This document shows positions 24,690-36,291 of a stretch of DNA of 64,000 nt, one piece after another. Location of the stretch: assembly GCA_028671895.1 (NCBI GenBank), contig CM053802.1, forward strand, positions 16,623,631-16,687,630. Direction: 5' to 3'. Source of the DNA: Oenanthe sinensis. Taxonomy: Eukaryota; Streptophyta; Magnoliopsida; Apiales; Apiaceae. The translations under genes and the position numbers were made by a program. Every line of letters begins with the position of its first letter. The first letter of the stretch is position 1. Below the pieces are notes generated by a model. The model did no database searches, was not told where the DNA came from, and saw nothing but the letters and a program-made list of their open reading frames with translations.

Positions 24690-25886
24690 TGTTAGGAATT
24701 ATGAGATTTGATGATAACAAATTATTTAGAATTTTAATAGGGATTTAAATTTCATTTTAGCTGGTCAATGTATATATGACTTACAAATATCCATTGATGG
24801 GAAACCAGTTATCAGTTGAAATTTGTTAATCAATTGATAAATTGGATTGTAACATTTAATTTATGTTTCATTATCAATTGATTGTAATGTCTCGATGGAT
24901 GTTGTGAAGTAGTCGACTGATGTTTATTGACTTCAATTTATAGCTTCTCAATGGATGTAAAGAATGTCTGATCAACTGTAAATATTCCAAGTCAGAATTG
25001 TCACAAATGAAATGATCAACATATATTGAAGTCGATGGATAAAGACATTGCTTGATGGATAAAGGCTATCAATGGATAAATGCAATCAATGGATAAAGGA
25101 CCATCAATGGATAAGGAGTCGATGGATAACCTAATTATCCATCGATACATCAATTGATCGATAGATAACCTATCAATCGATGGATGAGCAAAGTATGATC
25201 AACTGATAAGCTTAACATCAATTATCAGTTATTCAAAGTTTCCCAAATTAGTTAAAGACAAATGAAATGAGATCTTTGCAGAAACTAAATCAATGGAAGA
25301 CAGTCATGTTAGGATTGTGAAGACTTTCTAGGCAACACAGTCTTCAAGGAATGGATTAAGACAAAGATATTTCCAGAACTAGACAAAATCTAATGAAGAC
25401 TGTGAAAGTAACTAATTTCTATTTTAATGTAAACATTGTAAAATGTATTTTATGCTGTTATCAGTCGATAGAAAATAGAAGTAGAAGTGAACTACTATAT
25501 ATTGATTAGTAGTTCATTGTAGCAAAATGGTGAAGAAAAATCAAGAACTCAAGAAAAGCACAATAGAAAGTTATAAAATATTTGTAGTGTTTTTATTAGT
25601 TCAAATTATATTTTGTAAGCAGCTTGATAATTTTACCAAGGTTAATTGAAAGTAAAAATACACTAGTGGACAAACCAATCCACTAATAATTTTAAATTGC
25701 TTTGTTTTGTTTTCGATATATTAGTCTTCAATCCATAGTTTAAATAGTTCTCTTCACTATATATATTTCCAAACACAAAATCTATCAAAGTACAAACTTG
25801 AATCCGCAAGAATTCCTTAAAATTCTTAAGTTTGTATTCAAACCCCCCATCTTCTACAAACTTCTTGTACTCAAGGAAAAATAACA
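24690..25886 (+). mobile_element. Solo LTR of a Sirevirus-type Copia element
   Basis: Starts TGTTAGGAATTATGAGATTT, ends 'aggaaaaataaca', 1197 bp, with a perfect 5-bp target duplication CGCAC at 24685-24689 and 25887-25891. Homologous along its length to the 3' LTR at 60421-61581 (opposite orientation), which is attached to an element body. One LTR with intact target duplication is the product of LTR-LTR recombination. The middle (about 24780-25230) holds many copies of 'tcaatggataa', 'atcaactgat' and 'tcgatggat'. Confidence 0.92.
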
Positions 25887-25959
25887 CGCACCATCATTTT
25901 GATTGAGAGGTCGAGTTTTTTTTGTTTGAACTATTATATTCTTGCTAAATGTTTACTTT

Positions 25960-26470
25960 TTAAGGCGTGCTCTATAAAGATTAGGTCCGTGAATAATACT
26001 AATGAAGGCCTCCAAAAATTTGTGTGAATATCGTTGGACTTCATACTGAATCGGGCTAGGTGCCCCTGGGCTCTCCATGCGCGCCATGGCTCTAGCCGAG
26101 GAAACCCAAGCTCGTGGGTTAGGAATGATACCTTATATCGAAAATTGATGTTGTTGTATTATGAAAACCCTTATTCTGTATTACACGAGTTATCTTCAGC
26201 GGGAAATTTTAGAATACTACATGTTTTTAGCTTGGAATATTCTTTTTCTATACTCAATCGGGTTGCACTCATCTAGAAGTTTAGGACATGTCCAACATTA
26301 GGGGTGAATCTAGTGTTGATCTCCAGTAAAGGACTCCCAGAAATAGTTATAGGGAATCAACTTGATTTAATAGAATCTGAGTCAACGTCAAATTCATGAA
26401 ATCCGTGAGTTTTATACTGAATTTTGAATCAACTTGATTTAATGGATTCAGACTTCAATTAAAAAACATA
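25960..26470 (+). mobile_element. Diverged LTR relic related to the Tat LTRs at 35.7 and 41.0 kb
   Basis: Shares with those LTRs the order 'gcgcgccatgg', 'atactcaatcgggttgc' (actcagacgggttgc there), 'agtttaggacatg', 'gaatctagtgttgatctcca' and the closing 'aaattcatgaa...ttatactgaat'. Divergence is high, so it is old. The 80-codon open frame here (26034-26276) is chance within the LTR. Confidence 0.55.
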
Positions 26471-26479
26471 TTCTTAACA

Positions 26480-26954
26480 ATTTTCTGATTCAGCAAAAAT
26501 TATGGGTACATTGACACATTATTAGGTATTGGAATTTCAGTAGTTCAAGGAAAACTACTAAAAACTCTAATAATTTCAGTCCCAATATATACAAGTTACC
26601 ATTTTTTGGTGATATTTTAATGATATTCAATCTTATTAATTTTTTTCCCGAAATATTATATTAATCATCATATTTCTCTATCAAACACACATAATTCTAA
26701 TCCCGGTTTAATAATTCTTAAAAATTAACGAAGATATATAAGTATTTATATATTTGTGAGTCAACGGCTACTAACACAAGAGTCCTAGATATCTTTTTCT
26801 CTCTCGATTGTTTACTAAATAAACATTGGCACTTGATTAAATTATTCTAAGTATTGAAAACCATGGGCTATGCATTATTTTTAAGCGATAGATGGGAGAG
26901 TTTTGACTAATTAGCAAACTTTTCAATTAGGTCAGCATCTTCTTTTTCTCCTCC

Positions 26955-26985
<31 letters not shown>

Positions 26986-27165
26986 TATATTTTTTGTGAA
27001 ATCCTCCCATCTTATATTATTTACTATACCGTACAACTTTTGTTATATAATGTTCGAGAACTAATATGACAAGGACAATGCTAACCTACTAATTAGAATC
27101 AAAGGCAAAAGATAGTGTATTTATCCATATGTTATCATTTAAATTGCACACTATTTATTGATAAT
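26480..27165. other. Intergenic DNA with a CA/TA microsatellite
   Basis: AT-rich DNA without gene signals. A (CA)n-(TA)n tract lies at 26955-26985. Confidence 0.5.
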
Positions 27166-27169
27166 ATTA

Positions 27170-27770
27170 GGATGAAAATCAGATCGGGTCGAATTTGGCA
27201 AAATCCAAATCCAAACCCTAAAATTTTATTCAAACTCGAACTCAAAAAAATCCAAAAATTAAAATCTGAATCCGATCTAACGGATTTCGAATAGAATTTG
27301 AATTTACCCGAAACCCGAAATTCAAAAATAAAATCTGAAATTCGAAAACCCGAATCCGAAATTCAAACCCGAAAATTAAGTAAAAAATATTTTTTATAAA
27401 ATATACGATAATATTATATTATGATATCTTATAAATAATGTAATATATATATATAATATTACATAAATTTATATTATAATATATATATACTTATAAAATA
27501 ATATATATATATATATATTTATAAACAATTCATATATATATATATATATATTATTTTATATTATTTATATAATAAAATAATATATATTATTCAAAAAAAA
27601 TTCGGATTTCGGATTCGGATCAGATTTGGTTCGGATTTCAGATTTCGGATAAGTATACTTCAAATCCAAATTCAAAAACTTCATGATCTAAAAATTAAAT
27701 TTTATTCCAAATCCAACATATCGGGTTTGATAAATTCAAAATTTCGGGGTTTGGAAATTTTTTTTGTCAT
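27170..27770. repeat. Probable hAT-like element with TCGGAT/ATCCGAA subterminal motifs
   Basis: About 600 bp whose two ends are rich in 'aatccgaa/ttcggatt'-type motifs in opposite orientation (27180-27370 and 27600-27750), with an AT-repeat core. This copies the layout of the three hAT elements here. The terminal repeats are poor ('taggatgaaaat' against 'ttttgtcatgcca') and no 8-bp duplication is convincing; instead 'aaattgcacacta' occurs on both outer sides (about 27141 and 27801). Confidence 0.4.
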
Positions 27771-29270
27771 GCCATATGAGACTATAGTTATGGGCAGTTA
27801 AATTGCACACTAATTATTGATATGAGAGTATGGTCATGGGTAGTGGTATTGTATATGTGATTAGCATAAAAGCATAGGGCGTTTAGCTCAAATTAGTATG
27901 CATATCATATTTTTAATTTAATAATATAAAAAAATAATATTTTAATGAATGATTTGATGATGAAAATTGTAGCTATTTATTACAAAAATTGAATAATAAT
28001 CTTTTAAAAAATATGAAAAACCCTGTTTTTTCTAAAAATAATTAAACCAAAAAACATTTTTTCAAAAATCTGTTTTTAAATTTCTCCATAATTTTTTTAC
28101 ATACTTTTCAAAACAAAAACTGCTGTTGAACCACACCCTGCCAGGGGATGCTTCTATCAGTACTGAGTATTGACTCGAACCACGAATTCAGCGCATCAAC
28201 AAATTTTTGTGAGTCCGACCTTCAACTACGGTGCAAACCATAATTTAAGTCAAAGGCCACAGTTGACATGAATGACACCTGCAAACTCATTATCAGTGCA
28301 AAAGAATCTAATACTCCAACGCTATTCGAGTTTGGAAATATTAGTGGTGGACATCGAGAACGTACACCAACTACTATTTTAGGGTAGTCTTTCAATTCTA
28401 ACTATTTTATTTATTTTTTTAAAATTAAATGCATTAAATTTTAATTGAAAATTCAAAATTATTTTTATAATTTTAAGAATTGAAAATCACATCTCAAAAT
28501 AAAATAGATATATTTTTTAATAATATAAATTTTAGATAATTCTCAATTATATATAATTTTCAATCAATTTAACTATAAAATTTAAATAATAAAATTAATT
28601 TGGGACATAGTATTAAATACTCCCTTCATACCAAATTAGATGACCTCTTGACTTTTGACATGTAGGTTAAAGTGTAGGGACCGGATAGTTCTATAAATTA
28701 TTTTTTATAAATAAAAATTTAAGCATCAAATTTTTATATAAAAAATCTTTTTATAAATTATTTAATAAATTATGTGATCCATGTATCTTAACATATTAAC
28801 AAAATTGAGCGGACCAAAAAGATAAAGAGGAGACATTGCTCCAACTGTAAAGCGATGTGTGTACTGTGTAGTACGGAGTATATAACTAGATGCACACATG
28901 TATGTATATAAAACATGGAATAATAAGGCCTCCGATCCTCACTTTGAGATTTTAACCGAACTTCGTAATCATGTTTTAAAAGACGAGAATTGGTATTAGT
29001 GGTCAAAATATTTTATAATAATTAATTAGATAATTGATGATTAATCATATTGATTAATTGAAAATAATTTAATTTAATAAATAATAAAATATAATTATAT
29101 TTAAACACCAACAAATTATTATAAAAAATCATGTATCATTAGTCCATATTTATTTAGGTGTTAATATTTATAAAAAAATTATTTATTATTAGTACCTAAG
29201 TGGTTTGTACCTAATAGTCATTATTTAATAGTTAAATCTTAGTAGTTATTACATAAAATATACTCTTTTC
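27771..29270. other. Intergenic DNA
   Basis: AT-rich, no gene seen. About 28140-28420 is less AT-rich but has no usable frame. A weak Stowaway-like start ('actcccttcataccaaatt') at about 28620 has no clear partner end. Confidence 0.45.
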
Positions 29271-29272
29271 GT

Positions 29273-29507
29273 CCTCTTTTACATGTCCATTTTTAAAATA
29301 AATTTTGTCTCCGTATACATGTCCATTTCTATTTTGAAAACAAATTTATGGATAATCTTTCAAAACTATCCTTATATTTATCATTTTCAATGTTCGGCTC
29401 TTTTAAAATTTAATTGGATTTTCATTTTTCAAGATAATAATTCGGGGTATTTATAGGATAATATGCGTAGTTTTTTAAAATGAACATGTAAATAGGTACA
29501 GAGGGAA
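29273..29507. mobile_element. Stowaway-like MITE
   Basis: Left end CTCTTTTCGTCCTCTTTTAC then 'atgtccat'; right end (reverse complement) TTCCCTCTGTACCTATTTAC then 'atgttcat'. TA flanks at 29271-29272 and 29508-29509. No coding capacity. Confidence 0.65.
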
Positions 29508-29941
29508 TATATAATTACTATGAATTGAGAGAGTATTTGGGATTTATGAAAGATTTAGGTTCATACAAACTATATTCTTTGTAAATTTGTAATATAAATA
29601 TATTGATTATTAAAATTTTAAATTTTATCTTTTTAAAAAAAATATTAATTTTGATCGTTTCAAGTGATTTTTGACCATTTCATTTGATTTTGACTGATTT
29701 TTAATTGATTTAAAAAACATTCTTTGACCTGATTTATGAAAGATATGACTCGTCCGTCTTCCATTTAATCGGAAAAGACGGCGTCTTACTAATAATAACA
29801 CATTAAAAATACTCATTTATAAGGTTATAAGTCTGTTTATTCTAAAAATAATAACACCCACTTATCTTTTGTGATGCCCGATCTTGAGTTTGATTCCGCT
29901 AAACCTAAAATTTATTAAAATATGAATACTACTAATTAGTA

Positions 29942-30169
29942 CCTCTGTTTGGTAATATTTAATGTTTGACTTTTTGTCATACTCTTTTAAGTGCTTTAAC
30001 TATATAGTTAGAATTATTATTTTTTAATTTTTTTTTGTGAATAAAAGTTTTAGTTTAATATTTTTATTAAAAAAAGAAAAATTTAAAAATAATAAATTTA
30101 ACTATATAGTCAAAATTCCTAAAGATGTGTGTCAAAAATCAAACATCAAATAAAACCAAGCGGAGGAAG
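29942..30169. mobile_element. Stowaway-like MITE
   Basis: Left end CCTCTGTTTGGTAATATTTA with 'atgtttgactttttgtcat'; right end (reverse complement) CTTCCTCCGCTTGGTTTTAT with 'ttgatgtttgatttttgac'. TA flanks at 29940-29941 and 30170-30171. Inner parts are complementary, so the element can fold into one long hairpin. Confidence 0.7.
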
Positions 30170-30693
30170 TAACTTATAAGTTATATTCGAAAAAAATAAT
30201 AAACACACCATACAAATTACTCTATTTATAGTTTGAATTCAACGGACACAAAACTTTATCAAGAACATTTTTTTTGTATGGCTAAATTCAAAACAAAGCT
30301 CACATCCATAGAACTTTGGAACACACATCACACATGAAGCTAAGTGTAGGCGCTCATTACCCTAACCAACTTGTTAGCTTGGTCATAAAAATCAACAGTT
30401 TGTTTTTCATGTCCACTAAATTAATATAGCGGATGATATAATGACAATGATAATGTGTTGTCCCAATGCAGTGCCCAGACAAAATGGGCATAGAAAGGGA
30501 CACCAATATGTCCCAAATAAATTGTTAAGTTACTGTATTGGATATCTGCTCCACTGCAGCATTACAGGCAACGATAGTAGAGATCTATGATAAGATTATG
30601 TTGAGCAAATAAAAAAATTGTGGAACAAAAATAACCAGGAATAAGGCCCCCACTCTAAATTATTGCAGAACTAAACCCAAATTAAACCAAACC

Positions 30694-30738
30694 TTATCGG
30701 TTGTCACTAAGATTTCTATTCAAAGCTTCTAGCTCTTC
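30694..30738 (-). other. Possible terminal exon of an unrecognised gene
   Basis: On the minus strand a good acceptor (gattacag) is followed by 15 codons reading EELEALNRNLSDNR and a stop. A second candidate (QASDIWQ before GGTAAT) lies at about 31003-31025. The rest of any gene could not be assembled from neighbouring frames, so this is a suggestion only. The plus-strand DNA below (30200-30690) would then be its 3' UTR. Confidence 0.2.
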
Positions 30739-31039
30739 CTGTAATCAAAACTATTTAACAGAGACAAATATTTCATTAGCATTAAGACTTGATTTCGCGC
30801 AATCATAACAAGAAGCGATATAGATTGATTTTCGACATTTTGTCATGGTAGCAGAAAATAAGAGGTGATACTTCCTCGGCATTTTTTAATCATAATCACA
30901 TGAAAAACATGGCAGCTGAGAAAGTGGTGCATAAATTAATGACAGGAAACGCCAAGTACAATTTGGAAGAAGCAAGACCATTTCCATTTACACAATTACC
31001 CTGCCATATATCTGAAGCCTGCTGAGCAAAGCATGATAA

Positions 31040-33130
31040 AGGTATTATAATTTTTTTTAGTAATAATGCCTCACATCTACCATTGGGAGGAGTTGAGAGA
31101 CTGTTTCCGTAAAGAATTCAAGATCTTTGATCTATATCACATATATTGGCTAGCGAACAAAGTGATTATAAGAATTTGTGCAATTTGCACTCGTTGTAAT
31201 ATAAGTAATCCCTTAAACTTTATATTTCATTTTTTGGAACACTTTATTACCATATATGATCCGTAGATTTTATTAAAGACATCAATCTAAACTAAATTTC
31301 ATCGACATATTCTAGATTTTGTTTCAATAGCTAGCTAATAAATCATCTGAACACAAGGGAAGGTGAGACAGAAAGGACTACTACAAGCTTGATAAAACAA
31401 CTATGTATTATAACTGAATACTCAGCTCTGTTGGTCAGTTAAGACTCTAAACAGGACTCTTAACTGACCGACAGTATCAAAAATACTGATCACTCGCACC
31501 ACATAATAAATTAACAAACTGTTGCTTCTGCAAATATCACTTGGGCCGGGCCTTACATTAGCCTGCTTAGTAGCATATGAAGTTTGTTCTTTTTTATTTT
31601 TGATAAAAGTAACTTTCTCAATAGTATTGAAATACAATGTCCTGAAATACAGATTCCATAGAAAAGAGTTTCTTTCATTCAAAAAGTTTATCATTTAACC
31701 GAAAGTCATGCAAATATATCCCCAGAAATTTAGACAATAAAATCTTAATATCTGAAAACAAAACACCCCAAAAAAAATAAAATGCATATTAAAATTCGAA
31801 ATTTGAGTTAATGTTAACAGATGACAAGTAAACCATGATTACTCCTCCCAAACTCCAAATACCTCTCAACAAATAGTTCTGCTATCTAATCCAAAAAAAG
31901 TATCCCTGAAATTACAAAAAGAATAAAATAATAAGTCTAAAAAAGATTTAAAACATAAAATCATAATAATAATATTACATCTAATTAAAATGATCTTTGA
32001 TTAGACACATAAAACTCTCAATTTATCAACAAAAATCATCCAATATGATACAAAACTGTCATTCCAAACATATAATAACCATCATATATGGTCAAAATTT
32101 CAACAAAAATGGCACCGCCTCATATAGGTATAGAAAAACATAGCATATGAGAATAAAATCATTTAAAAAAATTTCAGATTTGAAAACAAATCTGAAGGAT
32201 ATAAAACAAATCTAAAGAAATTCCAGAGATTTAAATGGCTAAAACTTTTAAAACAATATAATATAAATAAGAACAGTTTTTGGAATTAGTATAGTATGTT
32301 TTTCGTTGTTTATTTGTGCTCCTATTGGGCAATATATATTCTGGGCTGTTCCCTGTACTGGAATATGGTTGGATAATGCCATAATGGGGTTCCTACTCTA
32401 AAATTTTATTTTTTGCATCTCTAAGTTGGAACACTATTCATAAATATTCGGTTCCTACTCTAAGTCGGTTTCATAAATAGTCGCTTCACGGAAGATAGGA
32501 GATTTTTATATGGTCCTGGAGCGATATACGAGATTAAATTAATATATGCATTTTTACCTATATATTCAAAATTATTTAAATACTGTAATTTTATTCAATT
32601 AGACCTTTTACTAACTTGTTAACAGGAGAATTCATTGCTTTAGTTAGTGTAATATAATATGAACATGTGTTAACATAACAAAAATAAACTAAGTTTTATT
32701 TCAACAATATAGATTTTTTTAAAAAAAGTTGGTTAATTTGTTACTTAACACTACTCACCTTTTTAATTGGTACTAAAATATGTCTCAAAAAATATATACC
32801 ATTTGAAGATAGTTATTAAATTTTGACAAAATTCATCATATTAAAATTTTAAGTTTAAGAAGAAATGAATATGTTAAATAATTGAAAACCCAATATATTT
32901 TTTTACACAAGTCTCAAAAAATTTTAAAATTATATATATATATATTTGTAAAATACTGGTATAATTTATAATAATTTTATAAAGGTTAGGCTAAACAAAA
33001 TGGTACAATAAATGGACAATTAAAATTTAAAAGAAGAACTGGCAAAATATCATATCTCCGAGCGTAGACTTCGTTCACTCTTAGTTCCTTTCAAAATTAT
33101 TGGTAACACAACATTTATCATTCTATAACT
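31040..33130. other. Intergenic DNA
   Basis: AT-rich. Open frames of 66-90 codons exist (31066-31266 plus, 31422-31694 minus) but show no family features and no splice context that I can support. Confidence 0.4.
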
Positions 33131-33135
33131 GAATA

Positions 33136-33383
33136 CTCTCGCCGTCCTATTTCAATTGTCTCATTTGACTTTTCAACGGTTAAATTTAATTAATTTTGAC
33201 TGAAAATTAAAAATATATATTTATAATTTTCAAAATCTGAAAAGTATATTTTAAAGAAAATTATATAAACTTTTTAATGATATATATTTTATAATTTTTT
33301 TAATTATATAATATATGTAATATTTGATCAAACTTTAAAAAATTTGACCATTGAAAAGTTAAATCAACCACTTGAAGTGGGAA
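33136..33383. mobile_element. Stowaway-like MITE, degraded
   Basis: Left end CTCTCGCCGTCCTATTTCAA and 'tgacttttcaacggttaaat'; right end (reverse complement) TTCCCACTTCAAGTGGTTGA and 'aacttttcaatggtcaaat'. TA on both sides. Outer bases are eroded. Confidence 0.55.
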
Positions 33384-33389
33384 TAGATC

Positions 33390-34270
33390 TTTACAACCAA
33401 ATACTGTATATACTAAAACTGTAAAATATGGTAGAGATAAAATTTATTTGAGTATCTAATCAAGAGATCCCTGTGATTAGAGTATATATTATATATCCCC
33501 TGTGATTAGATAAAATTGTATTATAATCTTTTCAAAATTATTGGACGATATATATCAAGACAATTTATTGTTTATTTTCTCTTTTATTTTTTAAATATAC
33601 GGAAAAATGTTATCATTAAAGCGAGGTGGTAGGCAAGTTGAGACTCATCAATGAAGATGTTAATCGTTTGCAAGTATCTATTAGTTCTAAATTTTAGAAA
33701 TTTACTCTTCAGATTTTAAAGTTTTATTATCTAAACGTCCGAAAATATTTTATATATATATTTCGGTTAGATGATAAATTTTATTGAATGAAATAAATCA
33801 TTTTAATCAATATTGTATCTTGACTCCAATTATTTATGAAATTATTTTCTCTTTGACAAAAAAATAATTGAAAATCAATACTTTTTTAAAACAAACCCAC
33901 CATTTCAAATTACTAAACACAGAAGGTGATATTTTGGAAAACTAAGTTGGCTATTATTGACCTAAGAAAATCAAATTACAAGCAAAACTATATAGTAAGA
34001 ACATTTTTATATCATAATCTACTTGAAATTTTCAAGGTTATAGTGTTTAATGACACTAAATTCAACATGTCAGGAAGATATATAAACCGCATATACTTTA
34101 TATAAGATGGTTTAAAATAATTAATCAAATTATTTACATAAATTATTACTATTAAATATTTAAAACAACGATACGATACTGCATATGGATGGATTGCTTC
34201 ACATAAATTTTACAAAAAAATTAAATTCAATATTTTTTTCCCCGCATTTTACGAAATAGTCTGGCCCTCG
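33390..34270. other. Intergenic DNA
   Basis: AT-rich, no gene, no clear repeat. Confidence 0.5.
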
Positions 34271-34274
34271 TATG

Positions 34275-34814
34275 TTTGGATGAGCATTCAGTCGGTTCGG
34301 TCTAGAACCGGACCGAATCGAATATACTGAGAACCGAATAGTCAATATTTTTAGAATCGAACCGAATTGAAATTTTATTACGGACCAGACCGAACCAAAA
34401 TATTTTAGTCCGTTTGGTTCGGTCCGTTTGGTTCATATTTTTCTTGAAAGAAAATTGAAAACTAAATAAGGTGAAATTTTAAGGGAATATGAATACAAAT
34501 ATATAAATAAAACAAAATAGATTCATATTTAGGTCAAATAATAAATCAATAATACAACAATTAATGCAAAATTATATTTATCGAACATATTTTTATATAA
34601 ATATATATTAATAAATATATATAATATGTATAATAAAAATAAATAATTTTATATAATTCGGTTCGGACCGAACCAAACCGAATTTTAATTCGGTCTGGAC
34701 CGAAAAACCGAATAAACCGAAATTTCAAAAAAAATAGAATCAAATTGAATCGAATTGAAATTACACTATTCAGTTCAATTTTTCGATTCTGGTTCGGTTT
34801 TGCTCACCCTCCAC
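34275..34814. mobile_element. Non-autonomous hAT element, about 540 bp
   Basis: Left end 'tttggatgagcattcagtcg'; reverse complement of the right end 'gtggagggtgagcaaaaccg'; both then carry many 'ttcggttcgg/accgaacc' motifs. Flanking 8-mers CTCGTATG (34267-34274) and CTTGTATG (34815-34822) differ at one base. Central part is AT-rich, non-coding. Confidence 0.7.
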
Positions 34815-34822
34815 CTTGTATG

Positions 34823-35404
34823 ATTAAGCATTCAAGCAGATACGCCTGCAACTTGCTTAGCAAAACTACATCCAGCTTGGGTATCTCACCTCATCCAATC
34901 CTCAATCTTGTAAAATGGTGCCCGCCCTTTGAGAAGGGGATGAAGACAACCGGGTAGGGTACCATCACGATATGGATATCAAGATATTTATATACATGTA
35001 TTATATGTATGATTTAAAATTTTATTTTTTTTAGAACCTTAAAAAATGGGAACACCATTCCAAAATTTGATTTACGTCACCCAAATTTCTAGGACCGGAC
35101 TTTTCGGAAGCTGTTTCTATTTATGTTTTCTTATAAATAGTTTATAACTTAAAATCGCTTACTCAAAAATTATTAGAATAGATATTATTATATAAGATTA
35201 TAAGTTTATTAAAATAAATTACATATAACTTTAATAAACGGTCCTGCCATTAGACTAAAGCCCAATTGATTATTACTGCATTATTTATTTTTAATAGTTC
35301 AGTAGTTAATATATAACTAAAAAATTACATAAATAATAAAACTAATACATGTACAAGCACCTATCATGAAAATACTAGTAAATACTGTATAAATCAAATT
35401 GAAG
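34823..35404. other. Intergenic DNA
   Basis: Nothing supported. A short plus-strand frame to 34957 has no family features. Confidence 0.45.
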
Positions 35405-35654
35405 TACTTGTCTATTTGAGCAACACTAAACGGTCAACAGTCTGCGCAGCGCAGATAATTGTTTGTTAACAAGAGGTGATAATTAGATGCATGAGTTTCA
35501 CGTAAAACCATTATTCCACGCAATTCACACGTACATTGTGGACAAATTTTCCAGTTCGTCACCCTAGCTACGACTTGCTTACAAGGAAATGAGTAATTAT
35601 ATTGTACTTCTTTTGTTTTTTTACAAGTCAGTTTTGATTTTTGACACACATACA
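35405..35654. repeat. Left copy of a 250-bp segment flanking the Tat element
   Basis: Near-identical in sequence and orientation to 41746-42005. The outer edge starts 'gaagtacttgtctatttgag'. Its right end is the first 48 bp of a Stowaway-type MITE (complete only in the other copy) and is cut exactly where the LTR begins. Both copies keep an open minus-strand frame of about 75 codons (QVVARVTNWK ... RGIMVLRETHASNYHLL), not recognised. Confidence 0.85.
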
Positions 35655-36280
35655 TGTGCCTAATTTTGGAGAAGACCAGACGCGCCTGTTGTGGCAGCTT
35701 GGCAGGGCACACCCTTCATGGAAGGCCGGCCGGCCGGGCTTGCTGTTATCCTTGATCTGATCAAATTGTCAACACATACTTATTGAAGATCATAACTCCA
35801 CATTTCTCGGTTTGCCCTCGTAGGGGAGTTATGAATTATTACTTGGCTTTATCTTGGAAGATCCTTTACATGTGCTCAGACGGGTTGCCCTCGTCTGGGA
35901 GCTTAGGACGTGACCTACAATTTGTGGTGGATCTAGTGCTGACCTCTAGTCAATGTATCCTTGAAAATAACTGTAGTGGACTGACTAGAGCCCGCGATTT
36001 TTGGGTCAATGTCGGATTCATGAAGTTCTTGGACCTTATATTGGGCTTTGACCTATCCAAACAAACACGAATGTAGAGTAATCTTCCGGGAAGGTTCCAC
36101 TTGCCTTTTCTGCATTCGATTCGAAGAAGGAAACTTCGGTTTCCTAACGGGCCTCTGTTTTGCCAAGAACTACATGGGCTCGATCCTCTATTTTCCCTAT
36201 AAATAGAGATACGTAGGCACATTATGGGGGTCGCTATTATTAGAGCTCACATCCTCAGAGAAGAAAAACTCTAGTTAGTC
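35655..36280 (+). repeat. Left LTR of the Tat element, 3' end truncated
   Basis: Starts TGTGCCTAATTTTGGAGAAG and is homologous to 41000-41626 ('aaggccggccg', 'caaattgtcaacacatactt', 'cagacgggttgccctcgtct', 'gaatgtagag'). CCTATAAATAG at about 36197 is the likely promoter. It stops matching the right LTR at about 36268-36280, directly beside the reversed integrase end, so the last part of the LTR and any primer-binding site are gone. Confidence 0.8.
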
Positions 36281-36291
36281 AGGTAGTAAGT

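Noticed and set aside
26034..26276. 80-codon plus-strand frame
   Set aside because: Lies inside a diverged Tat LTR relic that aligns at DNA level to two other LTRs.
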